Below, piece after piece: positions 27,045-37,357 of a stretch of 64,000 nt of DNA. This stretch comes from DATKYQ01 sp964640665 (GTDB taxonomy: Bacteria; Myxococcota; B64-G9). The stretch spans positions 20,492-84,491 of the forward strand of contig CAZXHT010000013.1 in assembly GCA_964640665.1 (NCBI GenBank), given 5' to 3'. The first letter of the stretch is position 1, and every line of letters starts with the position of its first letter. A program made the translations under genes and the position numbers. The notes below the pieces were generated by a model. That model was given only the letters and a program-made list of their open reading frames with translations, was not told the DNA's origin and did no database searches.

Positions 27045-27625
27045 TGACTCACACCGCCGTGTCCGCGCAAAGTCAGCACTCGCGCAATCAGTCTCTTTCT
27101 GATCTTGCCCCTGAAACGGCTCAGCCAGGTTGTCACGCTGCTGACCGGGGCATCCAGCGCCGCTGCTATCTGGGCGGTGTCCTCGCCGCCCAGGTAGAAC
27201 CGCCGGCCGGTTTCCTTGAGCGCCGAGTCGGGCAGCCGCTCGATCTCTTCGGCCACCATTTTCCGCTCGATGCGCCTCATTCTCGAGTCCCTTTCATTTC
27301 CAACAGCCCTTACTCCGACTTCGTCGTGCAACCTGTGCATCTGGTCGCGGCGTTTCTTGGCGCGCGAGAGGAAAGTCAAACACCTCTTCCTGGCTATTGC
27401 CAGCAGCCAACTCTCAAAGCTTTTCACCTCGCGCAACCGACCGATTCCCTTGAAGGCCCTCATGAAAACTTCCTGGGTGACGTCGTGCGCATCCGCCTGG
27501 CCGATTCTGGCAAACGACATGCAAAAACGAATCACCCGCAGACGGTACAGATCGAACAGGCGGCCTACGGCGTCTGCATCGCCGTCCCGGGCTTTCTCCA
27601 CCAGGGTGCGAACCTCCTCTGTCAT
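27041..27625 (-). CDS. ECF sigma factor (RNA polymerase sigma-70 family)
   Basis: I chose the ATG at 27625 (after GGAAGGCGC), giving 194 residues, typical for ECF factors; the open frame extends 25 codons further without a better site. Region 2 is seen around residues 15-85 (GRLFDLYRLRVIRFCMSFAR, DAHDVTQEVFMRAFKG, FESWLLAIARKRCL). Region 4 covers about 125-180 (LPDSALKETGRRFYLGGEDTAQIAAAL, PVSSVTTWLSRFRGKIRKRL). It directs RNA polymerase to a small regulon. The next genes, joined by 4-base overlaps, are its probable anti-sigma factor and a caspase-like lipoprotein, so the operon is likely self-regulated. I could not recognise a matching ECF promoter pair upstream. Confidence 0.92.
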   Translation of the reverse strand: MTEEVRTLVEKARDGDADAVGRLFDLYRLRVIRFCMSFARIGQADAHDVTQEVFMRAFKGIGRLREVKSFESWLLAIARKRCLTFLSRAKKRRDQMHRLHDEVGVRAVGNERDSRMRRIERKMVAEEIERLPDSALKETGRRFYLGGEDTAQIAAALDAPVSSVTTWLSRFRGKIRKRLIARVLTLRGHGGVSQ

Positions 27626-27777
27626 GCGCCTTCCATTCTCAAGACCCACACCAGGCAGATCGTGTCTCAACTTTCTCAATTGCAACCACGATTGTCGCAC
27701 ATACCCGGAATCTATCGCAAACAGCGGACTCTTTTATTTTCCATCCGGGACGAATCGCGGTAACATGGCACGGCCTC

Positions 27778-28374
27778 ATGGTCGAACTACTTCAAAAGCT
27801 TGACGACGGACGAATCAAGGGCGGGATGTTTCGAGCCCATATCGAATGGGTGGTGGAACATCACGACGTCGAGGCGCTCGAAGCCGTAATTGGCATGGTC
27901 AGTCCCGATACCGGCAAGGCCTTGGCCAGCGGGATCCTGGCAAACGGATGGTATCCTTTCAGGTTCGTGATCGAAACAGATCGGGCTATCGCCAAGATCT
28001 GCGCACCCGACCAGGCGCCCGAGGAGATCTTCCGCGAACTCGGCCGTCACTCGGCCGAGGCCAACCTGACCGGGGTCTACCACGCCTTCCGCAAGGAAGA
28101 CCCTCACAGGTTCTTCGAGAGAGTGGCCCTGCACCACAGGCTGTTTCTCGACTTCGGCCGGGCGCAATACGAGCGCCTCAAATCCACGTCCTGCCGCCTG
28201 AGCATGCTCGACTACCCCTGCTACTCGAAGGTCTTCTGTCAGAGCGCCCTGGGTTACTACGAGGCGGCCACCAGGCTGCAAGGCGGCCTGTTGCCCGTGG
28301 TCACCGAGCCCGAGTGCGTCTGCCAGGGCGGTTCGGCCTGCGTCTATGAGATCTCGTGGAGTTCGTTGGTGTAA
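27778..28374 (+). CDS. V4R / DUF2378-like small-molecule-binding type protein
   Basis: The product has 198 residues. The C-terminal 120 residues resemble V4R or TIGR02265/DUF2378-type domains known from myxobacteria: aromatic and basic helices (FFERVALHHRLFLDFGRAQYERL), then GYYEAATRLQGG and a terminal ECVCQGGSACVYEISW that fits the C..(x)nG..C.Y ending of V4R folds. Such domains bind small ligands and often sit in regulators, but no DNA-binding or enzyme domain is attached here. It is divergent from the ECF operon and convergent with the thrombospondin-type lipoprotein gene (3-base gap). No strong ribosome site is present at the ATG. The family call is from pattern only. Confidence 0.6.
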   Translation: MVELLQKLDDGRIKGGMFRAHIEWVVEHHDVEALEAVIGMVSPDTGKALASGILANGWYPFRFVIETDRAIAKICAPDQAPEEIFRELGRHSAEANLTGVYHAFRKEDPHRFFERVALHHRLFLDFGRAQYERLKSTSCRLSMLDYPCYSKVFCQSALGYYEAATRLQGGLLPVVTEPECVCQGGSACVYEISWSSLV

Positions 28375-28378
28375 CTTT

Positions 28379-29929
28379 TCAACGCTCGTCGTCGAAGGTC
28401 ACACCATCGAAGTAGACAGGATCGAACACCGACATCTCGCCCGCGCGCGAGCGGGTTTTGATTCCCAGAACGCGGGCGGTGGGCAACCACAGCGAGGGGT
28501 GGTAGAGCATGCCGGTGTTCAGGTATTTCTGGTCTTGCGAGTAGATGATATGCAGGTCGCGCTTTCCGGGCATGCTTGGTTCGCCGAACTGGTCGAAGAC
28601 CGCGTAGCGGTAGTCCAGCCCGCCCGCGCCGGCGTCGTAGCCTCCCTGGGACGAGAAGTACCTGAAGCCGACCACGCCGTCGTGCCAGGAGGGCGATTCG
28701 TTGCCGTCGATGTCGATGAAGGCCAGAAACACCACCGCGTGGCCGGTGCCGCTGGTTCGATTGAGATTGATGAATGACCCCGGCCGGAGCTGCTCGAAGG
28801 GCACAGTCATGCCCATGCCGAAGTGGCGCAGCGCGTCGGCAGTGCCGCCCGCGTTGAAGTCGTGGTTGACCCAGACGTGCCCGCGCAGGTCTCCCGCGCC
28901 CAGCCGCTCGTAAGAGATCTCGGGTAGATAATCCCAGACCGTCGAATCGCCGGTGTCTTGTGCGTAGAGTTGCATGGCGGTCAAGATCACCTCGAGCGTC
29001 GCGGCCACGCACATCGTGCGCGGCGGATCGCTGGCGCTTATGACCCCGTATGAACCGTATGGAATGTCATGGGTCAGAACGGCCGAGGCGTAGCCCAAAA
29101 GGCCGTAGTTGTTGTAGAGGTAATCCACGGCGGCAAGCACGTAGTCGTTGAAGGCTTCCTCGGGCGGCGGCTCGATCGGCCTGACGGTAACGTCCAACAC
29201 ATAGCGGCCCACAGCCGGCGTTCCCCCGCCGGCATAGCTGTCCAGCGAGATGAAGTAGCTGTCGGGATCCAGCTCGGCGTAGACACCGCGGTCACTGCGC
29301 GCGATCAGCTCGAGCGGATCAAGCGCGGAAAGCAACTGCACGTCGATATCGACTCCGCCCGGTTCGGGGCTCAGGATCTCGGCCGTCACCCGCGAGGCCT
29401 CGGCCAGCGTGAAAACGTAGACATACTCAGGGCCGGACTCGTCGACGGTGTTCGGCGGGTAGGAGTCGAATGCGTCCGATGTGGCCTCGGTTGTGTCTCG
29501 TTGATCGGTGAAGACGTAGTGTGAAGGCAAGGCTCCGTCGGCCTGGATGATGAAGGGATGCCCGGGCGTGCCGTCCTGCTCTGCGCAGGCGTCGCCTACC
29601 CCGTCGGCATCCCAGTCCAACTGTTCGGGATTCGGATCTTCGGGGCAATTGTCCTCATCGTCGGCCACCCCGTCGCCGTCGGCGTCGGGCGGCTCTTGAT
29701 CGCAGGCGTCGCCGACCCCGTCGCCGTCGCTGTCGGCCTGTTTGGGATTGCCCAAAAGCGGACAGTTGTCCAAAGCGTCCGTCACTCCGTCAAGATCGAC
29801 ATCGGGCAGGCAATCTCCTTCACTTGCAACCCATCCCACGGGGCAATCAGACCCGCCGCCCGGCCCACCTCCGCACCCCGGCAAAACCAAGAACAGCATG
29901 ACAAGAAAGCCAACAGCGACTGTCTTCAT
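28379..29929 (-). CDS. Thrombospondin type-3 repeat lipoprotein with possible Cys/His hydrolase domain
   Basis: The product has 516 residues with lipobox LVLPGC (Cys19). Residues 42-120 contain calcium-binding thrombospondin type-3 repeats: DVDLDGVTDALDNCP, DSDGDGVGDACD, DADGDGVADDEDNCP and DWDADGVGDAC. Residues about 125-250 resemble a pre-peptidase C-terminal-like beta domain. The remaining part (about 258-516) has Cys307 at a helix start (PPRTMCVAATLEVILTA) and His397 in SGTGHAVVFLAFID, an arrangement seen in papain/NlpC-like folds. I do not recognise the exact family, so hydrolase activity is a hypothesis. Upstream of the ATG is CGAGGTGCAAG. It lies 15 bases after the purine permease gene, so the two may share a message. 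Confidence 0.75.
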   Translation of the reverse strand: MKTVAVGFLVMLFLVLPGCGGGPGGGSDCPVGWVASEGDCLPDVDLDGVTDALDNCPLLGNPKQADSDGDGVGDACDQEPPDADGDGVADDEDNCPEDPNPEQLDWDADGVGDACAEQDGTPGHPFIIQADGALPSHYVFTDQRDTTEATSDAFDSYPPNTVDESGPEYVYVFTLAEASRVTAEILSPEPGGVDIDVQLLSALDPLELIARSDRGVYAELDPDSYFISLDSYAGGGTPAVGRYVLDVTVRPIEPPPEEAFNDYVLAAVDYLYNNYGLLGYASAVLTHDIPYGSYGVISASDPPRTMCVAATLEVILTAMQLYAQDTGDSTVWDYLPEISYERLGAGDLRGHVWVNHDFNAGGTADALRHFGMGMTVPFEQLRPGSFINLNRTSGTGHAVVFLAFIDIDGNESPSWHDGVVGFRYFSSQGGYDAGAGGLDYRYAVFDQFGEPSMPGKRDLHIIYSQDQKYLNTGMLYHPSLWLPTARVLGIKTRSRAGEMSVFDPVYFDGVTFDDER

Positions 29930-29944
29930 CTTGCACCTCGACGC

Positions 29945-31291
29945 TCAACTCGCGCCCATGAATGCCTTGAGAGCGAAGACGCCTCCCAGCAGGACGGCCA
30001 TGATGTAAACCAGCAGCGGAACCTCGCGGGCGCGCCCTGAAAAGAGTTTCAAGATCGGGTAGGCGATGAAGCCCAGCGCCAGGCCGTCGGCTATAGAATA
30101 CGTCAACGGCATTCCCATGACAACCAGGAAGGCCGGTATGGCCTCGGACGGATCGTCGAAGGGAATCTCGCGAACCGCCCGCATCATCATCGAGCCGACC
30201 AGGATCATGACCGGGGCGGTTACCGGGTGCAGGAAGACACCCTCGGCCAGTTCGACCCCGCCGCCGACCATCTGCACCAGCGGAAAGAAAAACAAGGCCA
30301 GCAAAAACAGCAGGCCGCAAACCGCCGCCGCCAGTCCCGTGCGCGCGCCGGCGGCCACGCCGGCGGCGGACTCGATGTAGGAAGAGACGGTCGAGGTGCC
30401 CAGAAGCGCGCCGGCCGTAGTTCCAACGGCGTCTGACAGAAGCGCCCGCCCGGCCCGCTCGAGCTTGCCGTTTTTCATAAGCCCCGCCTGTTGACCCACG
30501 CCCACCAGCGTGCCGATCGTGTCGAACAGCACCATGAATAAAAAAATTACCACCACCGGGATCATGGCCAAGTCCCACAACCCGGGCAGATCCATTCCCA
30601 GAAACACAGGCGAAATGTCCGGGGGCAGATCGACAAGTCCGTGATAACTGGTCAGGCCGAAGGGCAGCCCTGCCAAAGTTGCCGCCAGCAGGCCCCACAA
30701 GATGGCGCCGCGTACCTTCAACACCAGCAGCACCGAGGTCAAGACCAGTCCGAACAGGGTCAACAAGACGGGTCCCGAGGAGAGGTCGCCAAGCTTGACC
30801 ATCGAGCCCTTGGCGGCAACCACCAGGCCGCCCTGCTGCATGCCGATCAAGGCTATGAACATTCCGATCCCGGCAGGAATGGCGTACTTGAGCGACAGCG
30901 GCAGCGCGGCGATGATGGCTTCGCGCAACCGGAACAACGACAACAACAGAAACAGCACCCCGGAGACGAACACGGCAGCCAAGGCGATGCGCCATGAGAC
31001 CGCCGAACCGGTGACCACCCCGAGCACCACGGTGACAAAGAAGAAGTTCTCGCCCATGCACGGCGCCAAGGCCACCGGGTAGTTGGCGCCGAAGGCCATG
31101 ACGAACGTCGCCAGCGCCGAGGCCAGGCAGGTGGCCACCATGACCGCTCCGAAATCCATCCCGGCCGCGGCCAGCACCCCGGGCTGGACGAAGATGATGT
31201 ACGACATGGTCAGGAAGGTAACCAGGCCCCCGCGTACCTCGGCCCGGACGGTTGTCCCGTGCTCACTGAGCCTGAACAGTCTCTGGAGCAT
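29945..31291 (-). CDS. NCS2-type nucleobase (adenine/guanine/hypoxanthine) permease
   Basis: The true start is the ATG at 31291 (MLQRLFRLSEHGTTVRAEVRGGLVTFLTMSYII region), 448 residues; the open frame upstream is a shadow of the neighbouring gene. The opening motif GGLVTFLTMSYIIFVQPGVL with NYPVALAPCMGENFFFV is the hallmark of AzgA/GhxP-type NCS2 transporters. The later motifs FLFMVLFDTIGTLVGVGQQAGL and LGTSTVSSYIESAAGVAAGARTGL are also present. About 12-14 membrane segments are visible. It imports purines with protons. It overlaps the end of the small lipoprotein gene by 29 bases. No purine riboswitch is visible. Confidence 0.93.
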   Translation of the reverse strand: MLQRLFRLSEHGTTVRAEVRGGLVTFLTMSYIIFVQPGVLAAAGMDFGAVMVATCLASALATFVMAFGANYPVALAPCMGENFFFVTVVLGVVTGSAVSWRIALAAVFVSGVLFLLLSLFRLREAIIAALPLSLKYAIPAGIGMFIALIGMQQGGLVVAAKGSMVKLGDLSSGPVLLTLFGLVLTSVLLVLKVRGAILWGLLAATLAGLPFGLTSYHGLVDLPPDISPVFLGMDLPGLWDLAMIPVVVIFLFMVLFDTIGTLVGVGQQAGLMKNGKLERAGRALLSDAVGTTAGALLGTSTVSSYIESAAGVAAGARTGLAAAVCGLLFLLALFFFPLVQMVGGGVELAEGVFLHPVTAPVMILVGSMMMRAVREIPFDDPSEAIPAFLVVMGMPLTYSIADGLALGFIAYPILKLFSGRAREVPLLVYIMAVLLGGVFALKAFMGAS

Positions 31292-31970
31292 GGTCGGCTT
31301 TCCGCTCTTTGTCCAGGCCGGCGATCTGCTCGAGCAGGTAGCGCACCTTCTCATCCAGATCCCAGTCCGGCTTCTTCTTTTGAATATCTTCGAGGATCCG
31401 CCTGGCTCTAAAAACGAGTTGCTCGTCGCTCTCGGTGTTGAACCGCACCAGCAACGATACTGCTTCGAGGTAGCGTTTGTACAACACCGGCTCGCGCTTG
31501 CCGGCCTCGACCTCGTCCATGCCCTCGCGGGCCTGCAGGGCCAACTCGTGGTCATCGGGCTGGGTGTCTAAGAACCTGCGGTAGCAGTTCTTGGCCTCTG
31601 TGAAGTTGTCGAGGTGACGATAAGCGTCGGCCAAAATAAACAGGCACATGCCATAGAACTTCTCGAGCTGGTAACGACCGCGGTAATACTCGCAATCCCT
31701 GAGCGCCAACAGGTAGCCGGCCCGCTTGCCCGAAGCATGGGCATCCTTGGCGGCCAGGTAGCAGGCGGTGTGACTCTCGCAGGGCGCAGGCATCCGTGCA
31801 TCGAAGGTCGGGCGTGCGACAGGTTCGATCCCGGACGCCCCGCCCGGCGCACCGGGCGTAACGACGGGCGCTGGAGTATTCTCAAGATCGGGTCGCAAAG
31901 CCTCTTCTCCCCGCGGACAACCAGCGATACCCGCGGTGAAAATCGTCAATAATAGATATCCCGTTTTCAT
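31263..31970 (-). CDS. Small TPR-like lipoprotein
   Basis: The ATG at 31970 gives MKTGYLLLTIFTAGIAGC, a lipoprotein signal, and 235 residues; the 40-codon upstream extension is not plausible. After a Pro/Gly/Ala-rich linker (about 25-60), helical pairs such as YGMCLFILADAYRHLDNFTEAKNCYRRFLDTQPDD look like a TPR repeat, and the C-terminal part is charged and helical. No enzyme motif was seen. TPR lipoproteins usually scaffold envelope complexes. Its 3' end overlaps the permease start. The ribosome site is weak and no operator was seen. Confidence 0.7.
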   Translation of the reverse strand: MKTGYLLLTIFTAGIAGCPRGEEALRPDLENTPAPVVTPGAPGGASGIEPVARPTFDARMPAPCESHTACYLAAKDAHASGKRAGYLLALRDCEYYRGRYQLEKFYGMCLFILADAYRHLDNFTEAKNCYRRFLDTQPDDHELALQAREGMDEVEAGKREPVLYKRYLEAVSLLVRFNTESDEQLVFRARRILEDIQKKKPDWDLDEKVRYLLEQIAGLDKERKADHAPETVQAQ

Positions 31971-32039
31971 GTAACCATAAGGAAACCATGCACAGGCCGG
32001 GCCAGTCAACACGTTCCGACCGCCCATAAAAAATGCAGC

Positions 32040-32068
32040 TTGACAGTCGGTAGCTAATTGGAAATTGT
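32040..32068 (+). promoter_or_regulatory. Possible promoter of the alanine symporter gene
   Basis: A perfect TTGACA (32040-32045) is followed 17 bases later by AATTGT (32063-32068), a poor -10. Transcription would begin near 32075, next to the ATG at 32076, which has no ribosome site. The -10 is weak, so this is tentative. Confidence 0.3.
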
Positions 32069-32075
32069 ACAACAA

Positions 32076-33836
<1,761 letters not shown>

Positions 33837-33859
33837 TCATACAGTCAACTCTGAAGCAC

Positions 33860-34861
33860 TTATTCGGAACTGCATGTGTTCTCGAAAAACACGCCATCAC
33901 CGCAAAATACATCGTTGCCATCGTCGAACAGCTTGCAACCGACTGCATACTCCGGCGCCCCCGGGCCGGTCCAGACGCCAAACAGATCATAATCTGAACT
34001 TATGCTCTCGTCCCTCCACTCTAGGCCATCGTAACGAACGATGGTTCCCATGTCACCGACGGCGACGACATCGGTGGCGGAACGCCCGGAAATTGAGTAC
34101 AGACCGTACCCAGGGACTTCGACATGCGACCATTCGTTTCCATTGAAGTGGTACAGATCACCGCCCCCGCTTACGTATACATCGTCCGTGCCCGAGCCCC
34201 AGACAGCATTGAACCTTGCATATTCTTCGGTAATGAGAACCTCCTCCCAACTTGAGCCGTCGTAATGCAACACCCTACCAACAGAAGTGGGATCGCTTTC
34301 GTATCCCACGGCGTAGACATCCGTTCCGGAGCTTCCCCAGATGGCTTCGAGAAAATGGTATCTGGCAGTAGATTGAGGTGTTTCCATTTCTGTCCATGAA
34401 ACACCGTCGCAGTGAAATATCCTGGATTCCCATACGGTGGCGGCAAATACATCTCTGTTGGAGGCTCCCCAGATAGCGGAAAACGCCGGGCTGCCTTCCA
34501 TCATCTCTGTCCAGCCGGTTCCATTGAAGTGAAGTATGCCGTTGTAATGAGCAATAAAAATGTCATCATCTGATGTCGCCCAGATGCCGTAACCGGAAGG
34601 AGATATTGTTCCGATGGAATTGCTTTGCCAATCATTTCCATCGAAACACAATAATTGCCCGCCAGAAATTACGTATATGCATTTCTTGGGGATGCCCCAA
34701 ATTGAATGGAGTTCTCCCCTCCGAAATGATTTCCGAACTACCCAACAGCTATCTTCCCTACATCCTGTTACTAATATTCCTTCAAATATCATCAGTATTG
34801 TCACAAGAAACAGAGCCCTAAGAAACAAGAGAAAAGTGTCTGTATTTGCTTTATTCTTCAT
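33860..34861 (-). CDS. Repeat (propeller-like) lipoprotein
   Basis: The product has 333 residues with a hydrophobic N-terminus ending VTGC (Cys34). At least six repeats of about 40 residues follow a pattern like AIWG.S..DVYAVG...G.I.HYDG..W, for example AIWGSSGTDVYAVGYES and VWGSGTDDVYVSGGGDLYHFNG. These suggest a beta-propeller of the kind common in myxobacterial secreted proteins. No active site was seen. Its ATG overlaps the stop of the upstream exonuclease-fold gene as ATGA. Base composition is visibly richer in A/T than in the flanking genes. Confidence 0.75.
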   Translation of the reverse strand: MKNKANTDTFLLFLRALFLVTILMIFEGILVTGCREDSCWVVRKSFRRGELHSIWGIPKKCIYVISGGQLLCFDGNDWQSNSIGTISPSGYGIWATSDDDIFIAHYNGILHFNGTGWTEMMEGSPAFSAIWGASNRDVFAATVWESRIFHCDGVSWTEMETPQSTARYHFLEAIWGSSGTDVYAVGYESDPTSVGRVLHYDGSSWEEVLITEEYARFNAVWGSGTDDVYVSGGGDLYHFNGNEWSHVEVPGYGLYSISGRSATDVVAVGDMGTIVRYDGLEWRDESISSDYDLFGVWTGPGAPEYAVGCKLFDDGNDVFCGDGVFFENTCSSE

Positions 34862-37344
34862 GGTTCCTGATGTGTACGTATCACAACCATTGCTGGGCTG
34901 TGATCCGAGTAAATCTGACGCTCTCCGCGAACGCGGTAGCCAAAAACTCCTTTAGAATATTCTTCATCGAATGGGGCGCCAATCGGCGGATCCACGTAAT
35001 CGGGTTGCACGACGTCAAGCAAACTGTCGTATTCCCAGGCTTCCGGTATTCCTACCAACACCTTGTCAAACCAACCACAATCCGATTGCGGCGCATCCAC
35101 AAAATAATTTTCGAGGTAAGTTGAAACAGCATCGCATCCGCCGAAACAGTCAGAAAGTTGCGTATTCATGTCCCCGGCGAAGACTGGAGGGTAGATTCCG
35201 TTCAATCTCTCCTGGGTGGGTGTCGCATCCAGATAGGTCAAGAGATCGCCCCTGAAGGTCCGCTGCCTGTCTTTGATCCAATCCATGGAACGGCCGAGAC
35301 CGCAGGGATTTGGCGGATGAGTGTTGTACAAGCTGAAGAAGTAGCCCGAGCCTCTAGGAAACTCGAAGATCGCTCTGGATACGTCGGCGTTGCGGCTGTT
35401 GCCGCTCTTGGTAAGACAGTCGCTGTAGTCATAATGACCAAACTCGTAGTACTCCTCCAGTCCCCACGACCACTCATAGCATCCATAAGGAAGATCGCCT
35501 GGCTCCAGTGGATAGGAGGGAATAAAAAGCACCTGCTCCGAATCGTAGATTATCGCATTTCCCTCCCATTCGTTCCCGAAACATACCGCGCCCACATGGG
35601 ATTTCAGCGTGGTGGCTATGTGATACCGCCCACCTTGAGGCCACAGATGCTGCTGGATGCTTTGCAGCAACTGTCTCAACCAGGTTCCCCTGCTAATATC
35701 CTCACAATTTGTGCACACTGCCTCCCAGCAACCCTCGGAATCGTGGTAAACCTCCTGGACGGCGATAATAGCCGGCCTGTAGACCGCCACGATGTCACGG
35801 GCAAAGTTGTCCAGCCGCACCCTCCAATTAATGGCCCCCGGTGGCGGCCTGGGCCAGAAGTCGTAGCAGTACTCGGGCCACTGCTGGAGGCATTCTTCCG
35901 ACTGGCAGATATCAGGATCTCCCCCGTCAAGCCAGCAGGGGAAACATTCGGCCGGCCAGGGAGGCTCCTGGCATTCGGGCGGGACATCCGGGACGCCAAT
36001 GTAGTTGTGGCTATATGCATTGTAAGTGACGATCTTGATCTCCTTCGGCGCGGGCGGAAAAGCGTACACACGGAGACTGTCGGCGCCAAGCCAAACGCCG
36101 CCGGACCCGTAGGCGTTGACATTCAGGCTCGACTGGTATCCCACCGATCCGGCCTGGATCCGATCGGTATCGATAGGCAAGCTGACGACGACGTTCATGG
36201 CCCTCACTGCTGGAACTCCGAGAGCGGCCAGATCAAACGCGAATGGAATATCCGTCTCCCGGCCTTCGGGACCAACCGAACTGAGCGACACCACTTCAGG
36301 CGTGACCTCCACCAAGACGTAGGGGCTGTCCAGGCTGTCATCTTTCTCAAGCTGCCCGTACCAGTCGTCGGCACTGTCAGAGGGGAACGGAAAAGGTTCA
36401 TGAAAAGGGAAAAGGATGCGTACATGAGAAGTTGTGAACTCAAGATCGAGGGTATCAGCAAGAGCATTACCAAACCAATCCATGGTGGGCGGTAGCCCCT
36501 TAGACTCAGAAGCGACATTATCGCCGATAATGTCCAGAGAAAATGTCTGACCTGGTGATAGACCCTGTACCGAATCGCTCTCAATACCCACGACACCGAA
36601 AGTAGCCGCGGTCAGGTATCTGAAATTGAAGCCCAAAAGAGGACTTGGCAGAAAATTCACAAAGCCCATCGGTCGATCGAAAAAAAGTTTTATTCTGTAA
36701 TGGGGTTCAAGCCATTTGGCCCCGTTGAGGTAACCTTCCAGGTTGTGGAAAGCGACTTGGGGCCTTTCCCGTGGAGAATCCTCGGAGACTATTTCCAAAT
36801 AGACATCCACATCGTCGGCGAGGTGATGCCCCTCCCGCGATTCCAGCGGAGAGCCTCCATTTTTCAGAATCCGTAAAAGATATTTGGCAGGGGTCAGCAA
36901 CGAGGAATTGGCAGAGAGCCGGAGCCAGTCGGAAAACCCCATGTTGAAGTCAGCGCTTCCCGGCCGGCAGACGCTGCTGGTGTAGCAGAGCCACTCGGCA
37001 GAGGTGAACAAATTGCCGACGTCAATCCTTCGGGAGGGGTCGGAAAAGTCGCATTCGGTCTCTCCCGGCTCCAGCCGACACATGGCGAGATCGTCGGTCA
37101 CATTAAAACTCTCTTTGCTTACGGGCCTTAGAAAGAATATCTCAAAAGAAGAGAAAAGGGAAGGCCGGAGAATCGACTGCGAGGCCGGCACCGTGTAATC
37201 CACCAGGTTGCTGGAGATGGGGTTGCGGGGAATTTCCCCTGGCCCGCAGCCGGGAATTTCGCAGGCGGAAAAAGATGGAAGGACCAGAAGCAAAAACGGA
37301 ATCCACAGAGTAAGACGCCTTGCATGACCAGTTTTTTCTCTCAT
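34858..37344 (-). CDS. Endonuclease/exonuclease/phosphatase-fold lipoprotein
   Basis: The product has 828 residues; the ATG follows TAGGGAGGGGCTGG. The lipobox is SFSAC (Cys28). Residues 40-430 are beta-rich Ig-like domains without a clear family. The C-terminal domain starts at IKIVTYNAY (440-442), continues with the metal-binding Glu in IAVQEVYHD (Glu531), and has AGDMNTQ and the final SDHSPAMVV (Asp814, His815). These are the Asn, Glu, Asp/Asn and Asp-His landmarks of the DNase I-like EEP superfamily. Members cleave DNA, phosphoinositides or sphingomyelin. A Cys-rich insert (about 458-500) is unusual. A secreted, lipid-anchored EEP enzyme could be a nuclease or phospholipase C type. Confidence 0.85.
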   Translation of the reverse strand: MREKTGHARRLTLWIPFLLLVLPSFSACEIPGCGPGEIPRNPISSNLVDYTVPASQSILRPSLFSSFEIFFLRPVSKESFNVTDDLAMCRLEPGETECDFSDPSRRIDVGNLFTSAEWLCYTSSVCRPGSADFNMGFSDWLRLSANSSLLTPAKYLLRILKNGGSPLESREGHHLADDVDVYLEIVSEDSPRERPQVAFHNLEGYLNGAKWLEPHYRIKLFFDRPMGFVNFLPSPLLGFNFRYLTAATFGVVGIESDSVQGLSPGQTFSLDIIGDNVASESKGLPPTMDWFGNALADTLDLEFTTSHVRILFPFHEPFPFPSDSADDWYGQLEKDDSLDSPYVLVEVTPEVVSLSSVGPEGRETDIPFAFDLAALGVPAVRAMNVVVSLPIDTDRIQAGSVGYQSSLNVNAYGSGGVWLGADSLRVYAFPPAPKEIKIVTYNAYSHNYIGVPDVPPECQEPPWPAECFPCWLDGGDPDICQSEECLQQWPEYCYDFWPRPPPGAINWRVRLDNFARDIVAVYRPAIIAVQEVYHDSEGCWEAVCTNCEDISRGTWLRQLLQSIQQHLWPQGGRYHIATTLKSHVGAVCFGNEWEGNAIIYDSEQVLFIPSYPLEPGDLPYGCYEWSWGLEEYYEFGHYDYSDCLTKSGNSRNADVSRAIFEFPRGSGYFFSLYNTHPPNPCGLGRSMDWIKDRQRTFRGDLLTYLDATPTQERLNGIYPPVFAGDMNTQLSDCFGGCDAVSTYLENYFVDAPQSDCGWFDKVLVGIPEAWEYDSLLDVVQPDYVDPPIGAPFDEEYSKGVFGYRVRGERQIYSDHSPAMVVIRTHQEP

Positions 37345-37357
37345 GACCAGCCCCTCC

